Notes: generated by a model from the sequence alone, not told the origin. Counted from the stretch's first letter, positions 39,126 to 47,202 are shown. The stretch: 64,000 nt of DNA from Limnovirga soli (GCF_013106755.1 NZ_WHPF01000019.1:1-64000); one strand, 5' to 3'. Numbers and translations are program-made.

Positions 39126-41876
39126 ATGAAAGACTTTTCGTATATCACTAATTCTCACCCCGCATTTATAGAAAGCTTATACCAGGATTTTGTAAAAGAT
39201 CCCTCAAGTATAGATGCGGATATGAAAAAATTCTTCGAAGGATTTGATTTTGCAGTAGCCAATAATGCTGCTGCTGTAAATGGCGGTGTTGCCACTACAG
39301 ACCATAGTTCAGCACCAATTATTGATTGGATGAGAGAAATTAGGGTATATCGTTTAATACTGGGATACCGTAATAAGGGCCATCTTATTGCTAAAACCAA
39401 TCCTATCCGCACCCGTAAAGACCGCGGTGCCAACCTTGATTTGGGCTTCTTTGGCCTTTCTGATGCCGATTTGGATACAACTTTTAATGCGGGCAACCTG
39501 ATAGGTCTGGGCACAGCTACTTTGCGCACCATAGTGCAACATTTGCAGGATTGTTATGCAAATCATGTTGGTATCGAGTTTAAATATATTAGCGAACAGG
39601 AACGTGTTGATTGGATAACCAAAGAAATGGAGGTTAATTTTTCAACACCGCTTTCTCTTGATAAAAAGAAGCGCATTCTGGAGAAGTTGAATCAGGGTGT
39701 TATGTTCGAAAAGTTCCTGCACACCAAATATATTGGCCAAAAAAGGTTTTCATTGGAGGGCGGGGAAACTACCATTGCTGCCCTGGATGCTATCATAAAT
39801 ACCGCTGCAGAACATGATGTACATGAAGTGGTGATAGGTATGGCCCATCGTGGCCGCTTGAATATATTGGCAAATATCATGGGTAAAACCTATGAGCAGA
39901 TTTTCAGCGAATTTGAAGGCACTGCCAAATTAGACCAAACCATGGGTAGTGGGGATGTAAAATACCATATGGGTTATGGTAGTGAGGTAGCATCTTCCAA
40001 AGGGCAAAAAATGCATCTTAAATTAATGCCCAACCCTTCCCACCTGGAAGCCGTTGATCCTGTAGTGCTGGGCTTTTCAAGGGCAAAGGCAGATGTAATG
40101 TATACCAGTGATTTCGATAAAATTTTACCGATTCTGATACATGGCGATGCTTCTGTTGCCGGGCAAGGTATTGTTTATGAAGTACTGCAAATGAGCGATT
40201 TGGATGGCTATAGCACAGGCGGCACCATACATTTTGTTATTAATAACCAGATTGGTTTTACAACAGATTTTGACGATGCAAGAAGCTCAGATTATTGTAC
40301 CTCGCTGGCAGCAGCAATACAGGCCCCTGTATTGCATGTGAATGGCGATGATGCAGAAGCAGTGGTAAAATGCGTTGAAATTGCTACCCGGTACAGGCAA
40401 ACCTTTAATGCAGATATTTTTGTAGATATGGTTTGTTACCGCCGTCATGGCCATAATGAAGGAGATGATCCTAAGTTTACTCAACCACAGTTATACTCAC
40501 TAATTGAGAAACACCAAAACCCAAGGGAGGTATATACACAGTTCTTGTTGCAAAACGGAGAACCCGATGCACGTGAACTGGCCAAAGAAATGGAAAAAGA
40601 GTTCTGGGCCAGCCTGCAGGACCGTCTTGACGAGGTGAAACAAAAACCATTGACATACACTTATCAGCCACCGGAACTGGCCTGGAAAAGCTTAAGAAGG
40701 GCTGTTCAGGCAGATTTTGAAAAATCTCCTGCCACTGCCATCTCAGAAGCAGATTTTAGAAAAATATTTGATGCTATCATGGTGTGGCCTGCTGATTTTG
40801 CCCCGCTTAAAAAAGTGGAGAAAATTATCCAGGAAAAAATAAAATTGTTTCAAACAGAAACAAAGGTTGACTGGGCTACCGGAGAATTAATGGCTTACTC
40901 CAGTTTATTGCTAAACGGCAGCGATGTGCGTATGAGCGGACAGGACGTTAAAAGAGGCACTTTCTCTCACCGTCATGCAGTATTAAGAGATGAAAATACT
41001 GATTCGTATTATAACAGGTTAAGTAGAATAGATGGTGCTAAAGGGCACTTTAGAATTTATAATTCGCTGTTAAGTGAATATGGTGTATTGGGTTTTGAAT
41101 ATGGATATGCTTTGGCAAACCCCAATGCATTGGTTTTATGGGAAGCCCAGTTTGGCGATTTTTGTAATGGTGCCCAAACCATGATCGATCAGTTTATAAG
41201 TGGTGGTGAGCAAAAATGGAACCGTATGAATGGCATTACCTTATTATTGCCACACGGTTACGAAGGGCAAGGCCCGGAACATAGCAGTGCCCGCATGGAG
41301 CGCTTTTTACAAGCCTGCGCAGAGTTAAACATGGTTGTTACCAATATAACTACAGCGGCCAACTTGTTTCATGCATTACGCAGGCAATTGGCCTGGCAGT
41401 TTCGTAAGCCATTAATTAATTTTTCGCCTAAAGCCAATTTGCGTCATCCGGGCAGTTATAGCCATATGAGCGAGTTTATTAATGGCGGCTTTAAAGAAAT
41501 TTTGGATGACGATACAGTTACCGATGCAAGCCTAATTAAAAAAGTGCTTATGTGTTCTGGTAAATTGTATTTCGACCTGGCTGAAAGAAGGCAAAAACTA
41601 AATACGCAGGATACTGCCATTGTAAGGCTGGAACAAATTTATCCGTTGCCTTATCAGCAGCTGGAAGCCTTGAACAAAAAATACAATAAGGCAACCTGGT
41701 TTTGGGTACAGGAAGAGCCATTAAATATGGGTGCAGCTTCTTTTCTAAAAATGAATTTGAACACCATTAATTTTGGCATTATTAGCCGTAACCCAAGTGC
41801 TGCCACTGCAACGGGTTATAATAAAGTACATAAGCAGGAGCAGGAAGAAATTATTGATACTGCTTTTAATATTTAA
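39126..41876 (+). CDS. sucA: 2-oxoglutarate dehydrogenase E1 component
   Basis: A 916-residue thiamine-diphosphate enzyme of the TCA cycle that decarboxylates 2-oxoglutarate and succinylates the lipoyl group of E2 (SucB). The N-terminal E2-interaction segment reads ITNSHPAFIESLYQDFVKD. The TPP domain has GMAHRGRLNILANIMGK, HGDASVAGQG and VCYRRHGHNEGDDPKFTQP. The C-terminal half has the transketolase-like part with LLPHGYEGQGPEHSSAR, a SucA hallmark. sucB does not follow, so E2 is elsewhere. A GATATTTG near 39085 is a weak -7 candidate. Confidence 0.95.
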   Translation: MKDFSYITNSHPAFIESLYQDFVKDPSSIDADMKKFFEGFDFAVANNAAAVNGGVATTDHSSAPIIDWMREIRVYRLILGYRNKGHLIAKTNPIRTRKDRGANLDLGFFGLSDADLDTTFNAGNLIGLGTATLRTIVQHLQDCYANHVGIEFKYISEQERVDWITKEMEVNFSTPLSLDKKKRILEKLNQGVMFEKFLHTKYIGQKRFSLEGGETTIAALDAIINTAAEHDVHEVVIGMAHRGRLNILANIMGKTYEQIFSEFEGTAKLDQTMGSGDVKYHMGYGSEVASSKGQKMHLKLMPNPSHLEAVDPVVLGFSRAKADVMYTSDFDKILPILIHGDASVAGQGIVYEVLQMSDLDGYSTGGTIHFVINNQIGFTTDFDDARSSDYCTSLAAAIQAPVLHVNGDDAEAVVKCVEIATRYRQTFNADIFVDMVCYRRHGHNEGDDPKFTQPQLYSLIEKHQNPREVYTQFLLQNGEPDARELAKEMEKEFWASLQDRLDEVKQKPLTYTYQPPELAWKSLRRAVQADFEKSPATAISEADFRKIFDAIMVWPADFAPLKKVEKIIQEKIKLFQTETKVDWATGELMAYSSLLLNGSDVRMSGQDVKRGTFSHRHAVLRDENTDSYYNRLSRIDGAKGHFRIYNSLLSEYGVLGFEYGYALANPNALVLWEAQFGDFCNGAQTMIDQFISGGEQKWNRMNGITLLLPHGYEGQGPEHSSARMERFLQACAELNMVVTNITTAANLFHALRRQLAWQFRKPLINFSPKANLRHPGSYSHMSEFINGGFKEILDDDTVTDASLIKKVLMCSGKLYFDLAERRQKLNTQDTAIVRLEQIYPLPYQQLEALNKKYNKATWFWVQEEPLNMGAASFLKMNLNTINFGIISRNPSAATATGYNKVHKQEQEEIIDTAFNI

Positions 41877-41895
41877 TTGTTGCCACACATATAGT

Positions 41896-41936
41896 ATGCC
41901 GGCAAATAATACTGTTTATTTGCCGGCATTTTTATT
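41896..41936 (+). terminator. Rho-independent terminator after sucA
   Basis: Perfect 12-base stem ATGCCGGCAAAT/ATTTGCCGGCAT with a ten-base loop, followed by TTTTATTT. Confidence 0.9.
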
Positions 41937-41980
41937 TAACTAAAATGATGGATCGGTCATTTGTTGGTATGGCATCGTCT

Positions 41981-42000
41981 CTTGCGTCGCACACTTGTAC
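41981..42000 (+). repeat. Dispersed repeat A, copy 14
   Basis: Core CTTGCGTCGCACACTTGTAC; forms an inverted pair with the copy at 42050. Confidence 0.85.
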
Positions 42001-42049
42001 TTTCTGAACCTGAATAAGCTTTAAGCCAACAGCCAATGGATTTACTATA

Positions 42050-42068
42050 GTACAAGAGTGCGACGCAA
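42050..42068 (-). repeat. Dispersed repeat A, copy 15 (last in window)
   Basis: Minus-strand core GTACAAGAGTGCGACGCAA; I find no copy to the right of this point. Confidence 0.85.
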
Positions 42069-42221
42069 CGGATGCTGAATAGCATTGATTTGTTGGGTTC
42101 ATAAAATAAAGTAAATACTAATGATGGGGTACATGAATAGTTGGCCGTTAATGGCTTAACTATTACTTTTGATAATTGCGCTATTGTATACCGTATAATT
42201 TGATAAAAGAGGAGGATGAAA

Positions 42222-42503
42222 ATGTTTTCGTATGCATTGTTAGAACCAGGATGTTATTACCTTATTCAGGAAAAAGAGAATGATCCTATTACACTGATAC
42301 AAATAAAAGTTGTTACTGATGCAGCCATGTTTGTGGTAAAGTATCAGGAAGATATAAAGTCTGAATGGAAGAAAAAAGCAGATGCTATATTTGATATTAT
42401 AGAGTTATTGGGCGATAAACCGGCATCGGAATGGCGCAAAATATACTTTAATAATGCAGATGCTTTTTATGAAGAAGAGGATGATGATGAGGAAGGAAGA
42501 TAA
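42222..42503 (+). CDS. Small acidic hypothetical protein
   Basis: A 93-residue protein of unknown function with a hydrophobic N-terminal half (YALLEPGCYYLIQEKENDP, IQIKVVTDAAMFVVKYQ) and a strongly acidic tail (EEEDDDEEGR). I place the start at ATG 42222 because AGAGGAGG at 42208-42215 then sits at a six-base spacing; the ATG at 42216 would touch the Shine-Dalgarno. A strong Shine-Dalgarno is unusual in this window. It is the last gene before tRNA-Val. Confidence 0.65.
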   Translation: MFSYALLEPGCYYLIQEKENDPITLIQIKVVTDAAMFVVKYQEDIKSEWKKKADAIFDIIELLGDKPASEWRKIYFNNADAFYEEEDDDEEGR

Positions 42504-42582
42504 TTTTTTTACAGAAAAATTCTTAAAAAAATTTGGTAGAAAAACTCACAACCCTATCTTTGCACTCCAATTAAAAAAAAGA

Positions 42583-42657
42583 GGGAGTTTAGCTCAGCTG
42601 GTTTAGAGCATCTGCCTTACAAGCAGAGGGTCGGCGGTTCGAACCCGTCAACTCCCA
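42583..42657 (+). tRNA. tRNA-Val (anticodon UAC)
   Basis: Full cloverleaf: acceptor GGGAGTT/AACTCCC, D arm GCTCAGCTGGTTTAGAGC, anticodon stem TCTGC/GCAGA around CTTACAA (anticodon TAC), T arm GGCGG-TTCGAAC-CCGTC with one G-T pair, discriminator A. It marks the edge between repeat-A-rich chromosome and the accessory region, and tRNA 3' ends are common integration sites. Confidence 0.95.
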
Positions 42658-42667
42658 CCTGATAATC

Positions 42668-42702
42668 AAGCAGTTATGATTTATATCATAGCTGCTTTTT
42701 TA
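42668..42702 (+). terminator. Terminator after tRNA-Val
   Basis: Stem AGCAGTTATGAT/ATCATAGCTGCT (one wobble pair), four-base loop, followed by TTTTTT. Two copies of TGCGACC follow (42706-42712 and 42718-42724). Confidence 0.85.
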
Positions 42703-42832
42703 TTTTGCGACCAAAAATGCGACCATATAATGGTACAAGAAAAGATAACAAGAAATAAGTAAGAGAAAACAAAAAATTGAGTGTAGAGAGTTGAAAGCCT
42801 GATCATAGCTTACAACGATTTTTGATGGTTAA

Positions 42833-43021
42833 TTACTTCAATTGTTTTATAACAATATCAGATTGCAAACCCATATACTGACAGAACTCATCAACAGTTA
42901 CAACCTGGTGTTGTAGCTTGTTTAAATGATGCTTGATCTTCTTAATAAGATTTCTGCCGTACCTATCGCTTCTGCCTGTGATTACCATAATGTCCTTTGG
43001 ATAAATACACAGTCTATTCAT
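42833..43021 (-). CDS. Small conserved-type hypothetical protein, possible DNA-binding
   Basis: A 62-residue basic protein (MNRLCIYPKDIMVITGRSDR, then a helix KIKHHLNKLQHQVVTVDEFCQYMGLQ). The layout, with a short N-terminal part, one basic helix and a second helix pair, resembles small helix-turn-helix proteins often found beside mobile elements in Bacteroidota; I know the pattern but cannot name the family. A TATATTTG box lies upstream on the same strand at 43087-43094. Confidence 0.6.
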   Translation of the reverse strand: MNRLCIYPKDIMVITGRSDRYGRNLIKKIKHHLNKLQHQVVTVDEFCQYMGLQSDIVIKQLK

Positions 43022-43086
43022 TAATCAAATAACTTTTAATACACTATCCATACTTAGGGTATGCCTTTGATATGAATTATATAGAG

Positions 43087-43094
43087 CAAATATA
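43087..43094 (-). promoter_or_regulatory. -7 box for the 62-residue ORF
   Basis: Reads TATATTTG on the minus strand, about 65 bases from the ATG; a TTTT-containing stretch lies about 19 bases further upstream. Confidence 0.4.
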
Positions 43095-43167
43095 ACTCTT
43101 TTTTGAAGACGGTAAAACTGTGTTTGTTGGAATAATGTGGACTAATCGGAACGGACGACCGGCCACA

Positions 43168-43199
43168 TTTGCAAAGGCTTTGCAGCAGTTATAATTTTG
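43168..43199 (+). promoter_or_regulatory. Promoter of the 251-residue orphan gene
   Basis: TTTG at 43168-43171 and TAATTTTG at 43192-43199, spacer 20, fit the Bacteroidota consensus; leader of about 60 bases to ATG 43262. Confidence 0.6.
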
Positions 43200-43261
43200 T
43201 TTACGAACGCTGATAAAACAGCAAATTTGAAACAAATTATTAACCCAATAAATTTTTTACA

Positions 43262-44017
43262 ATGGCAAGGCAAAAAGGAATTATTAAATTAGACGGTACT
43301 ATTGGAGATATTACCTTCTACAAATCACAAGATGGATATTTGGCAAGAGAAAAAGGTGGTGTGTCTGCCGACCGTATTGCTAATGATCCTAATTTTCAAA
43401 GGACCCGTGAAAACGGTGAAGAATTTGGAAGGGCCGGCAAGGCTGGTAAAATGTTGCGTACCGCCATAAGAGGTTTATTGCAAAATGTTGCGGATGGCAG
43501 GATGGTGGGACGCCTTACTCAGGAAATGGTAAAAGTATTGCAGGCTGATGTTACCAGTGTTCGTGGTAAACGTAATGTTATTGATGGGGAAGCAGAGCTT
43601 TTGGAAGGTTTTGAATTTAACATTCGTAGTAAATTAGGAACAACCTTATTTGCACCGTTTACAGCAGTAATAGACAGAGTGGCCGGAACCCTTAATGTGG
43701 ATGTAGCTTCTTTCATTCCAATTAATATGGTAGCTGCACCAGGCGGAAGCACTCATTTTAAATTAACGTCTGCCGGGGCGGCGGTTGATTTTGAGAATGA
43801 AACTTTTGAAGTTGATACAAATGAGACTGCACAAATGCCCCTGGACACCATTGCTACCGCAGTGATCAACCTTTCAAATACAGTTACTGCAAATAGCACA
43901 AATCCTCTGTTTCTGGCTTTGGGAATTGAATTTTACCAAGAAGTAAACGGAGTTAAATATTCATTGAAAAACGGATCTTACAACGCCTTATCATTGGTAA
44001 AAGTAAATGGTGTTTAA
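43262..44017 (+). CDS. Orphan conserved hypothetical protein, 251 residues
   Basis: I recognise this as a Bacteroidota protein type without known function: an N-terminal segment MARQKGIIKLDGTIGDITFY and KGGVSADRIANDPNFQRTRE followed by EFGRAGKAGKMLRTAIRGLL, a mixed middle part, and a beta-rich C-terminal domain that ends in a conserved-looking NGVKYSLKNGSYNALSLV. No signal peptide, membrane helix or catalytic motif is visible. It has its own promoter and terminator. Its position next to tRNA-Val suggests cargo of an integrated element; a structural or phage-like role is only a guess. Confidence 0.7.
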   Translation: MARQKGIIKLDGTIGDITFYKSQDGYLAREKGGVSADRIANDPNFQRTRENGEEFGRAGKAGKMLRTAIRGLLQNVADGRMVGRLTQEMVKVLQADVTSVRGKRNVIDGEAELLEGFEFNIRSKLGTTLFAPFTAVIDRVAGTLNVDVASFIPINMVAAPGGSTHFKLTSAGAAVDFENETFEVDTNETAQMPLDTIATAVINLSNTVTANSTNPLFLALGIEFYQEVNGVKYSLKNGSYNALSLVKVNGV

Positions 44018-44636
44018 TTTCAATTAATTTAAGCCTTTTGAAGGCTTTGAAAAGTCTCAGGTTTTCTGAGGCTTTTTTTTGTGCCCTATAGATAAGGATT
44101 TTGTCGGGATAAAAAAAGGATGTACCCTACCCGAGGGGACACCCTAAAGGCAAAGCCCCTAAAAGGGCAATGCACAAAGCTGACGGCGGCCTGATGGAAA
44201 GCACCAGAGGAACCAGCCTGAAGCAAGCCGATAGACGGAACAGCTTACTAATGGACGATAATAAACTGAGCGCCGACGAAAATGCCTGCTGAAGGCTACC
44301 TGCGGAACAGGCGGAACTGCAAATAAATGACTGCTGACAGGACAAACTGCCAAACGACGATTGGTGATGATACGAAGCTGCTTTTGCATAATGTGAATTT
44401 TTATAAGCATCTCTCAGCGAAGGCAGATAAAAAACCAAAAGGAAACGGAATAAAAGATGGGGCTGTGCGCCGGGGCTGTGTTTATGCCGTAGTCTTTTGG
44501 TTTTTTTAGTCAGGGCTGTGTAGCGGGCTGCCGTAGCTATTTTGCTTAATAAAAAACACATTTGCAAAGGCTGTCTCATTCACCAGGTCTGTGAAGGATG
44601 TAAAAAAGCGGACACGAATGCCCGCCTTTGTTTCGG
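44018..44636. other. Gene-poor stretch after the orphan gene
   Basis: After a terminator, the sequence shifts to a GC-richer, repeat-like composition. The long minus-strand frame 44127-44579 looks like a shadow (Leu/Ser-rich, low complexity). A plus-strand frame of 40 codons (MHKADGGLMESTRG...ENAC, about 44171-44293) is possible but unsupported. The stretch 44461-44545 resembles 45145-45230. Confidence 0.45.
44054..44080 (+). terminator. Terminator after the orphan gene
   Basis: GTCTCAG/CTGAGGC stem (one wobble), five-base loop, eight T; 37 bases past the stop. Confidence 0.85.
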
Positions 44637-44987
44637 CTAGTATTCAGTTGGTAACATCAGGCAGCCATCTACGAGCCAGATGGTGGCAAGATCATAAGGA
44701 AAATCGCTGAAGGGGATTTTCTGGCTTGCTACCGGATTGTTGTTGCCATCTGTGGCTTTTACAAAAAACTTGTCTGCCTTTTCCCTCTTTAATTCCCATA
44801 CCTGGAACCTTTCGAGATTGACTGCTTTTTTGCATTGGTGACTGATGATTAAATCAATCAGCCAATAAGCCTGGCAGGCTTCTGCCATGTCTTTTACACC
44901 ATTTGTGTAAAGCATGAGTGATGGACGATGACAATAGAAATTTTCTGAACCGTTGCCTGTCTGAATGTGGTCGTTTGCGTTGCTCAT
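44637..44987 (-). CDS. DUF6876-like protein
   Basis: A 116-residue protein beginning MSNANDHIQTGNGSENFYCH; the body has LMLYTNGVKDMAEACQAYWL, DLIISHQCKKAVNLERFQVW and a terminal DGCLMLPTEY. This matches the DUF6876 family of Bacteroidota conjugative elements, whose function is unknown. The frame is open for 49 more codons upstream, but those encode an unconserved Phe/Leu-rich stretch, so I start at ATG 44987. It supports an integrative-element origin for this segment. Confidence 0.75.
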   Translation of the reverse strand: MSNANDHIQTGNGSENFYCHRPSLMLYTNGVKDMAEACQAYWLIDLIISHQCKKAVNLERFQVWELKREKADKFFVKATDGNNNPVASQKIPFSDFPYDLATIWLVDGCLMLPTEY

Positions 44988-46100
44988 TGTAATTGTTTTT
45001 TTGTTTAAAATATTTTCCAAAAGAAAAAAGGAAAAAAAAGAAAGCTGATGAATTAGCAATGCAGCTAAAAAAAACAAAAGCAGAAGCCGCATAAATGATG
45101 GCTTTTTGGCGTGGTTTTTTGGTAAAAAAACCATGACAAAAAATTGTGCGGCTGGGCTGTGTTTATGGCGGCTGTCTTTTGCTTTTTTTATTTGGGTTTT
45201 GTGCGCTGGCCTGCATTGCTATTTTTGCGGACTTTTTTTTACTTTATTTTTTTGGATTTGTTTCGGTTGTCATTTCATCAACTGAAACAAATAGCTGTAT
45301 TTGTTTTTCTGTATTTGTATTTCTGTCTTTTGTATTCCTGTATTTTGTTGTTAATGAAAAATCCACTGCTGACTTCCTGCTTTCACTGCTGACCTGCGAC
45401 CCCACCTGCGCCTTTGGCTTGCTGGGTGAGGGCGGGAATGGCTTACCCCGACTTAAAAGTGTAGCGAAGCGGAACGGCGAGGGGTAAGCCATGAAGCCCG
45501 CAACTCAACGTGGCTGCTTTTTTGTGTGGTATAGCATAGCGAAGCTATAAGCAGGGGAATCACACAAAAAGCAATGGATAGGGCTGTGCCAGTGCAGCAA
45601 GCCAACAGCAGGGGGCGCATAGGGAGCAGGCGGTTTTTGCGTTGGCTTTTGTGCATGGGAAAACCGCCGTAGCGACCGGGCTACAAATGAGGAGGAGGCT
45701 TTATTATTTTTTACACTACAGAAAGGCGAAGCCACCAATACTAAAAAATAATAAAATAGCCGACGGACTGCGGGGCAGCGAAGGGATGGCAAAACCATGA
45801 CAATGACGGCGAAGCCTTATTGGCGTGGTTTTTATTGCGTGGGCTGCTGCAACCGCAGACAACTTAGCCCAAGATACTTTGCACCAGAACGGAGTGGAGG
45901 TGCAATAAATAGAAAGGCGTAAGCCACCATATAAAGAAGCGTTGGTTGATTGCTGCTTATTTTTTTAAAAGCGTTGGACATCGTGCTGGCTTTAAAAAAA
46001 TAAGCTGCAATGGCAGGCTGTATTTGTTTTACTGCTTAGCCGCCTTTGGGCTTAGCAGTAAAACTTTGAGTGTCATAAAAAAAGCCCCGAAGGGCTAATA
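44988..46100. other. Non-coding, hairpin-dense region
   Basis: No convincing protein gene over 1.1 kb. Stems I can pair by eye are: 45112-45120/45125-45133; 45438-45449/45481-45492; 45519-45528/45561-45570 enclosing ATAGC-GAA-GCTAT; 45599-45606/45641-45648 interleaved with 45629-45637/45660-45668 (pseudoknot order); 45702-45713/45742-45753 enclosing GGC-GAA-GCC; 45791-45797/45826-45832 with nested stems; 45950-45969/45991-46010 (19 of 20); and 46026-46041/46049-46064 (15 of 16). Frames on either strand here are low-complexity shadows. This could be a structured RNA, an element's transfer or replication origin, or stacked terminators. Confidence 0.6.
46076..46096 (-). terminator. UUCG terminator of the 48-residue micro-gene
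   Basis: On the minus strand AGCCC-TTCG-GGGCT followed by TTTTTTT, four bases past the micro-gene stop. A compact C(UUCG)G tetraloop hairpin is a textbook intrinsic terminator. Confidence 0.8.
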
Positions 46101-46247
46101 CTAAGGAAGCATGGCATACCAACGCTTAGAACCAGGAGCAGGATAACGGGTACGGGAACTAAAATTACCACGGATGACATTGACACGCCAGCCATTAGTA
46201 GATTGCCAAATTTGCAGAATAGGCGAACTGAAGATTAAGTGATACAT
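46101..46247 (-). CDS. 48-residue micro-protein
   Basis: A short frame that starts ATG 46247 (MYHLIFSSPILQIWQSTNGW) and ends in SKRWYAMLP. It is aromatic- and Arg-rich, with no signal peptide. Two things argue it is real: a perfect intrinsic terminator begins four bases after the stop, and the amino-acid composition is protein-like, unlike the shadow frames around it. I do not know a function. Confidence 0.5.
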   Translation of the reverse strand: MYHLIFSSPILQIWQSTNGWRVNVIRGNFSSRTRYPAPGSKRWYAMLP

Positions 46248-47202
46248 AACATACAATTTAAAAAATGAAGAAATAAATATGTAGCATCACCACGGCCAAC
46301 GTCCAAATAAAAAACCAAATAAAAACCATAGCACTTCTGTTCAAGATCTTTGCTGGAGCCTTATTTTTATTTTTTTACAAGTACACTTTTTAGATACCAA
46401 ACTGAAGTTAAAAAAATAAAAAAAAGAGAGCTGGTAAGCTGGTGCTGAGCCGACTTGATTGGCCTGGTTTATTTGTGTTTTTTTTTGGCTGGCCGTAACT
46501 TAGTGGAATATTTGTTGTTGATAATTTCTCGGAGAATGGGATTCAATCGGAGCAATTATTTTATATGAAACGGAATGCATAGGGAGTATGGGTGCGCTGG
46601 CTTGCAGCTGCCCTTCCCAAGCTTGTGCGGTGGCTTTGGGCTGCTGCAGGAGTGCCTACCGGAGCGTACTAATTCTTGCTAAAAGGCTACCTGAATGAAT
46701 GGAACGAAGTGAAGTGGAGTTCACGGAACGAAACGAGTGAAATGAAGAAGGTGGCCTGGAAGCATTAGATGTATAAAAAGCCAAATCGATAACCGGACGA
46801 TGAAAGGATTGTGACACAACGATGCTGCTATGAAACACTGAAGCTGGTATCAAAAGACTATAGGATTAGCAAGCTAGTTAAAAAATAGGTTGAGAAACCA
46901 ATTTGAATTGCTCCGATTCTTGAAGCTGGATTGCCAAGCAAATCTTTCTGCCTGCTTTGTTTGTAATTGAATCTGAATACTGTTTGGGTTAGAGGACTCC
47001 ATGAGTGGAAAGCCCGGCAGATAGCTGACAACGATGAACGAATGAATGTAGTGCAACGAAATGAATGAGTGAGGCGGCGTGAGCTTGAGCAGTAGGGTTA
47101 ACGGTTGGCTTGAAGCATTTGGCTGCGAAACCTTAGCCTTGTGTGTATGGGTAGCTATATGCTTTGTATGGCTCTGGAAGGTTGTTCAATTTCGGGTTTT
47201 GA
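46248..47202. other. Gene-poor region before the metal block
   Basis: No supported gene. It contains a 14-base A/T stem (46364-46377/46409-46422), a 13-base perfect inverted repeat AATCGGAGCAATT (46545-46557) / AATTGCTCCGATT (46906-46918) enclosing about 350 bases, and recurring GAACGAA/GAGTGAA-like words around 46690-46745 and 47035-47075. Confidence 0.45.

Larger units (their letters stand above)
41877..42221. other. Intergenic region after sucA
   Basis: Holds the sucA terminator, an inverted pair of repeat A copies and the promoter region of the next small gene (TTTTG at about 42165 and TATAATTTG at 42194-42202, spacing close to consensus). Confidence 0.55.

Noticed and set aside
42583-42724. 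Attachment-site duplication right after tRNA-Val
   Set aside because: Only a TGCGACC doublet is there; no second copy of the tRNA 3' end occurs in the window, so no att pair can be claimed.
44127-44579. Long minus-strand frame of 150 codons
   Set aside because: Composition is low-complexity Leu/Ser/Cys, no conserved motif, and its 5' part overlaps the diverged repeat 44461-44545; most likely a shadow of non-coding DNA.
45144-45487. Plus-strand Phe/Leu-rich frames that look like membrane proteins
   Set aside because: The pattern comes from T-rich DNA; no start signal and no conserved residues.
45453-45798. Minus-strand frames of 67 and 97 codons in the hairpin area
   Set aside because: They run straight through several long stems and look like read-through of palindromes rather than protein.
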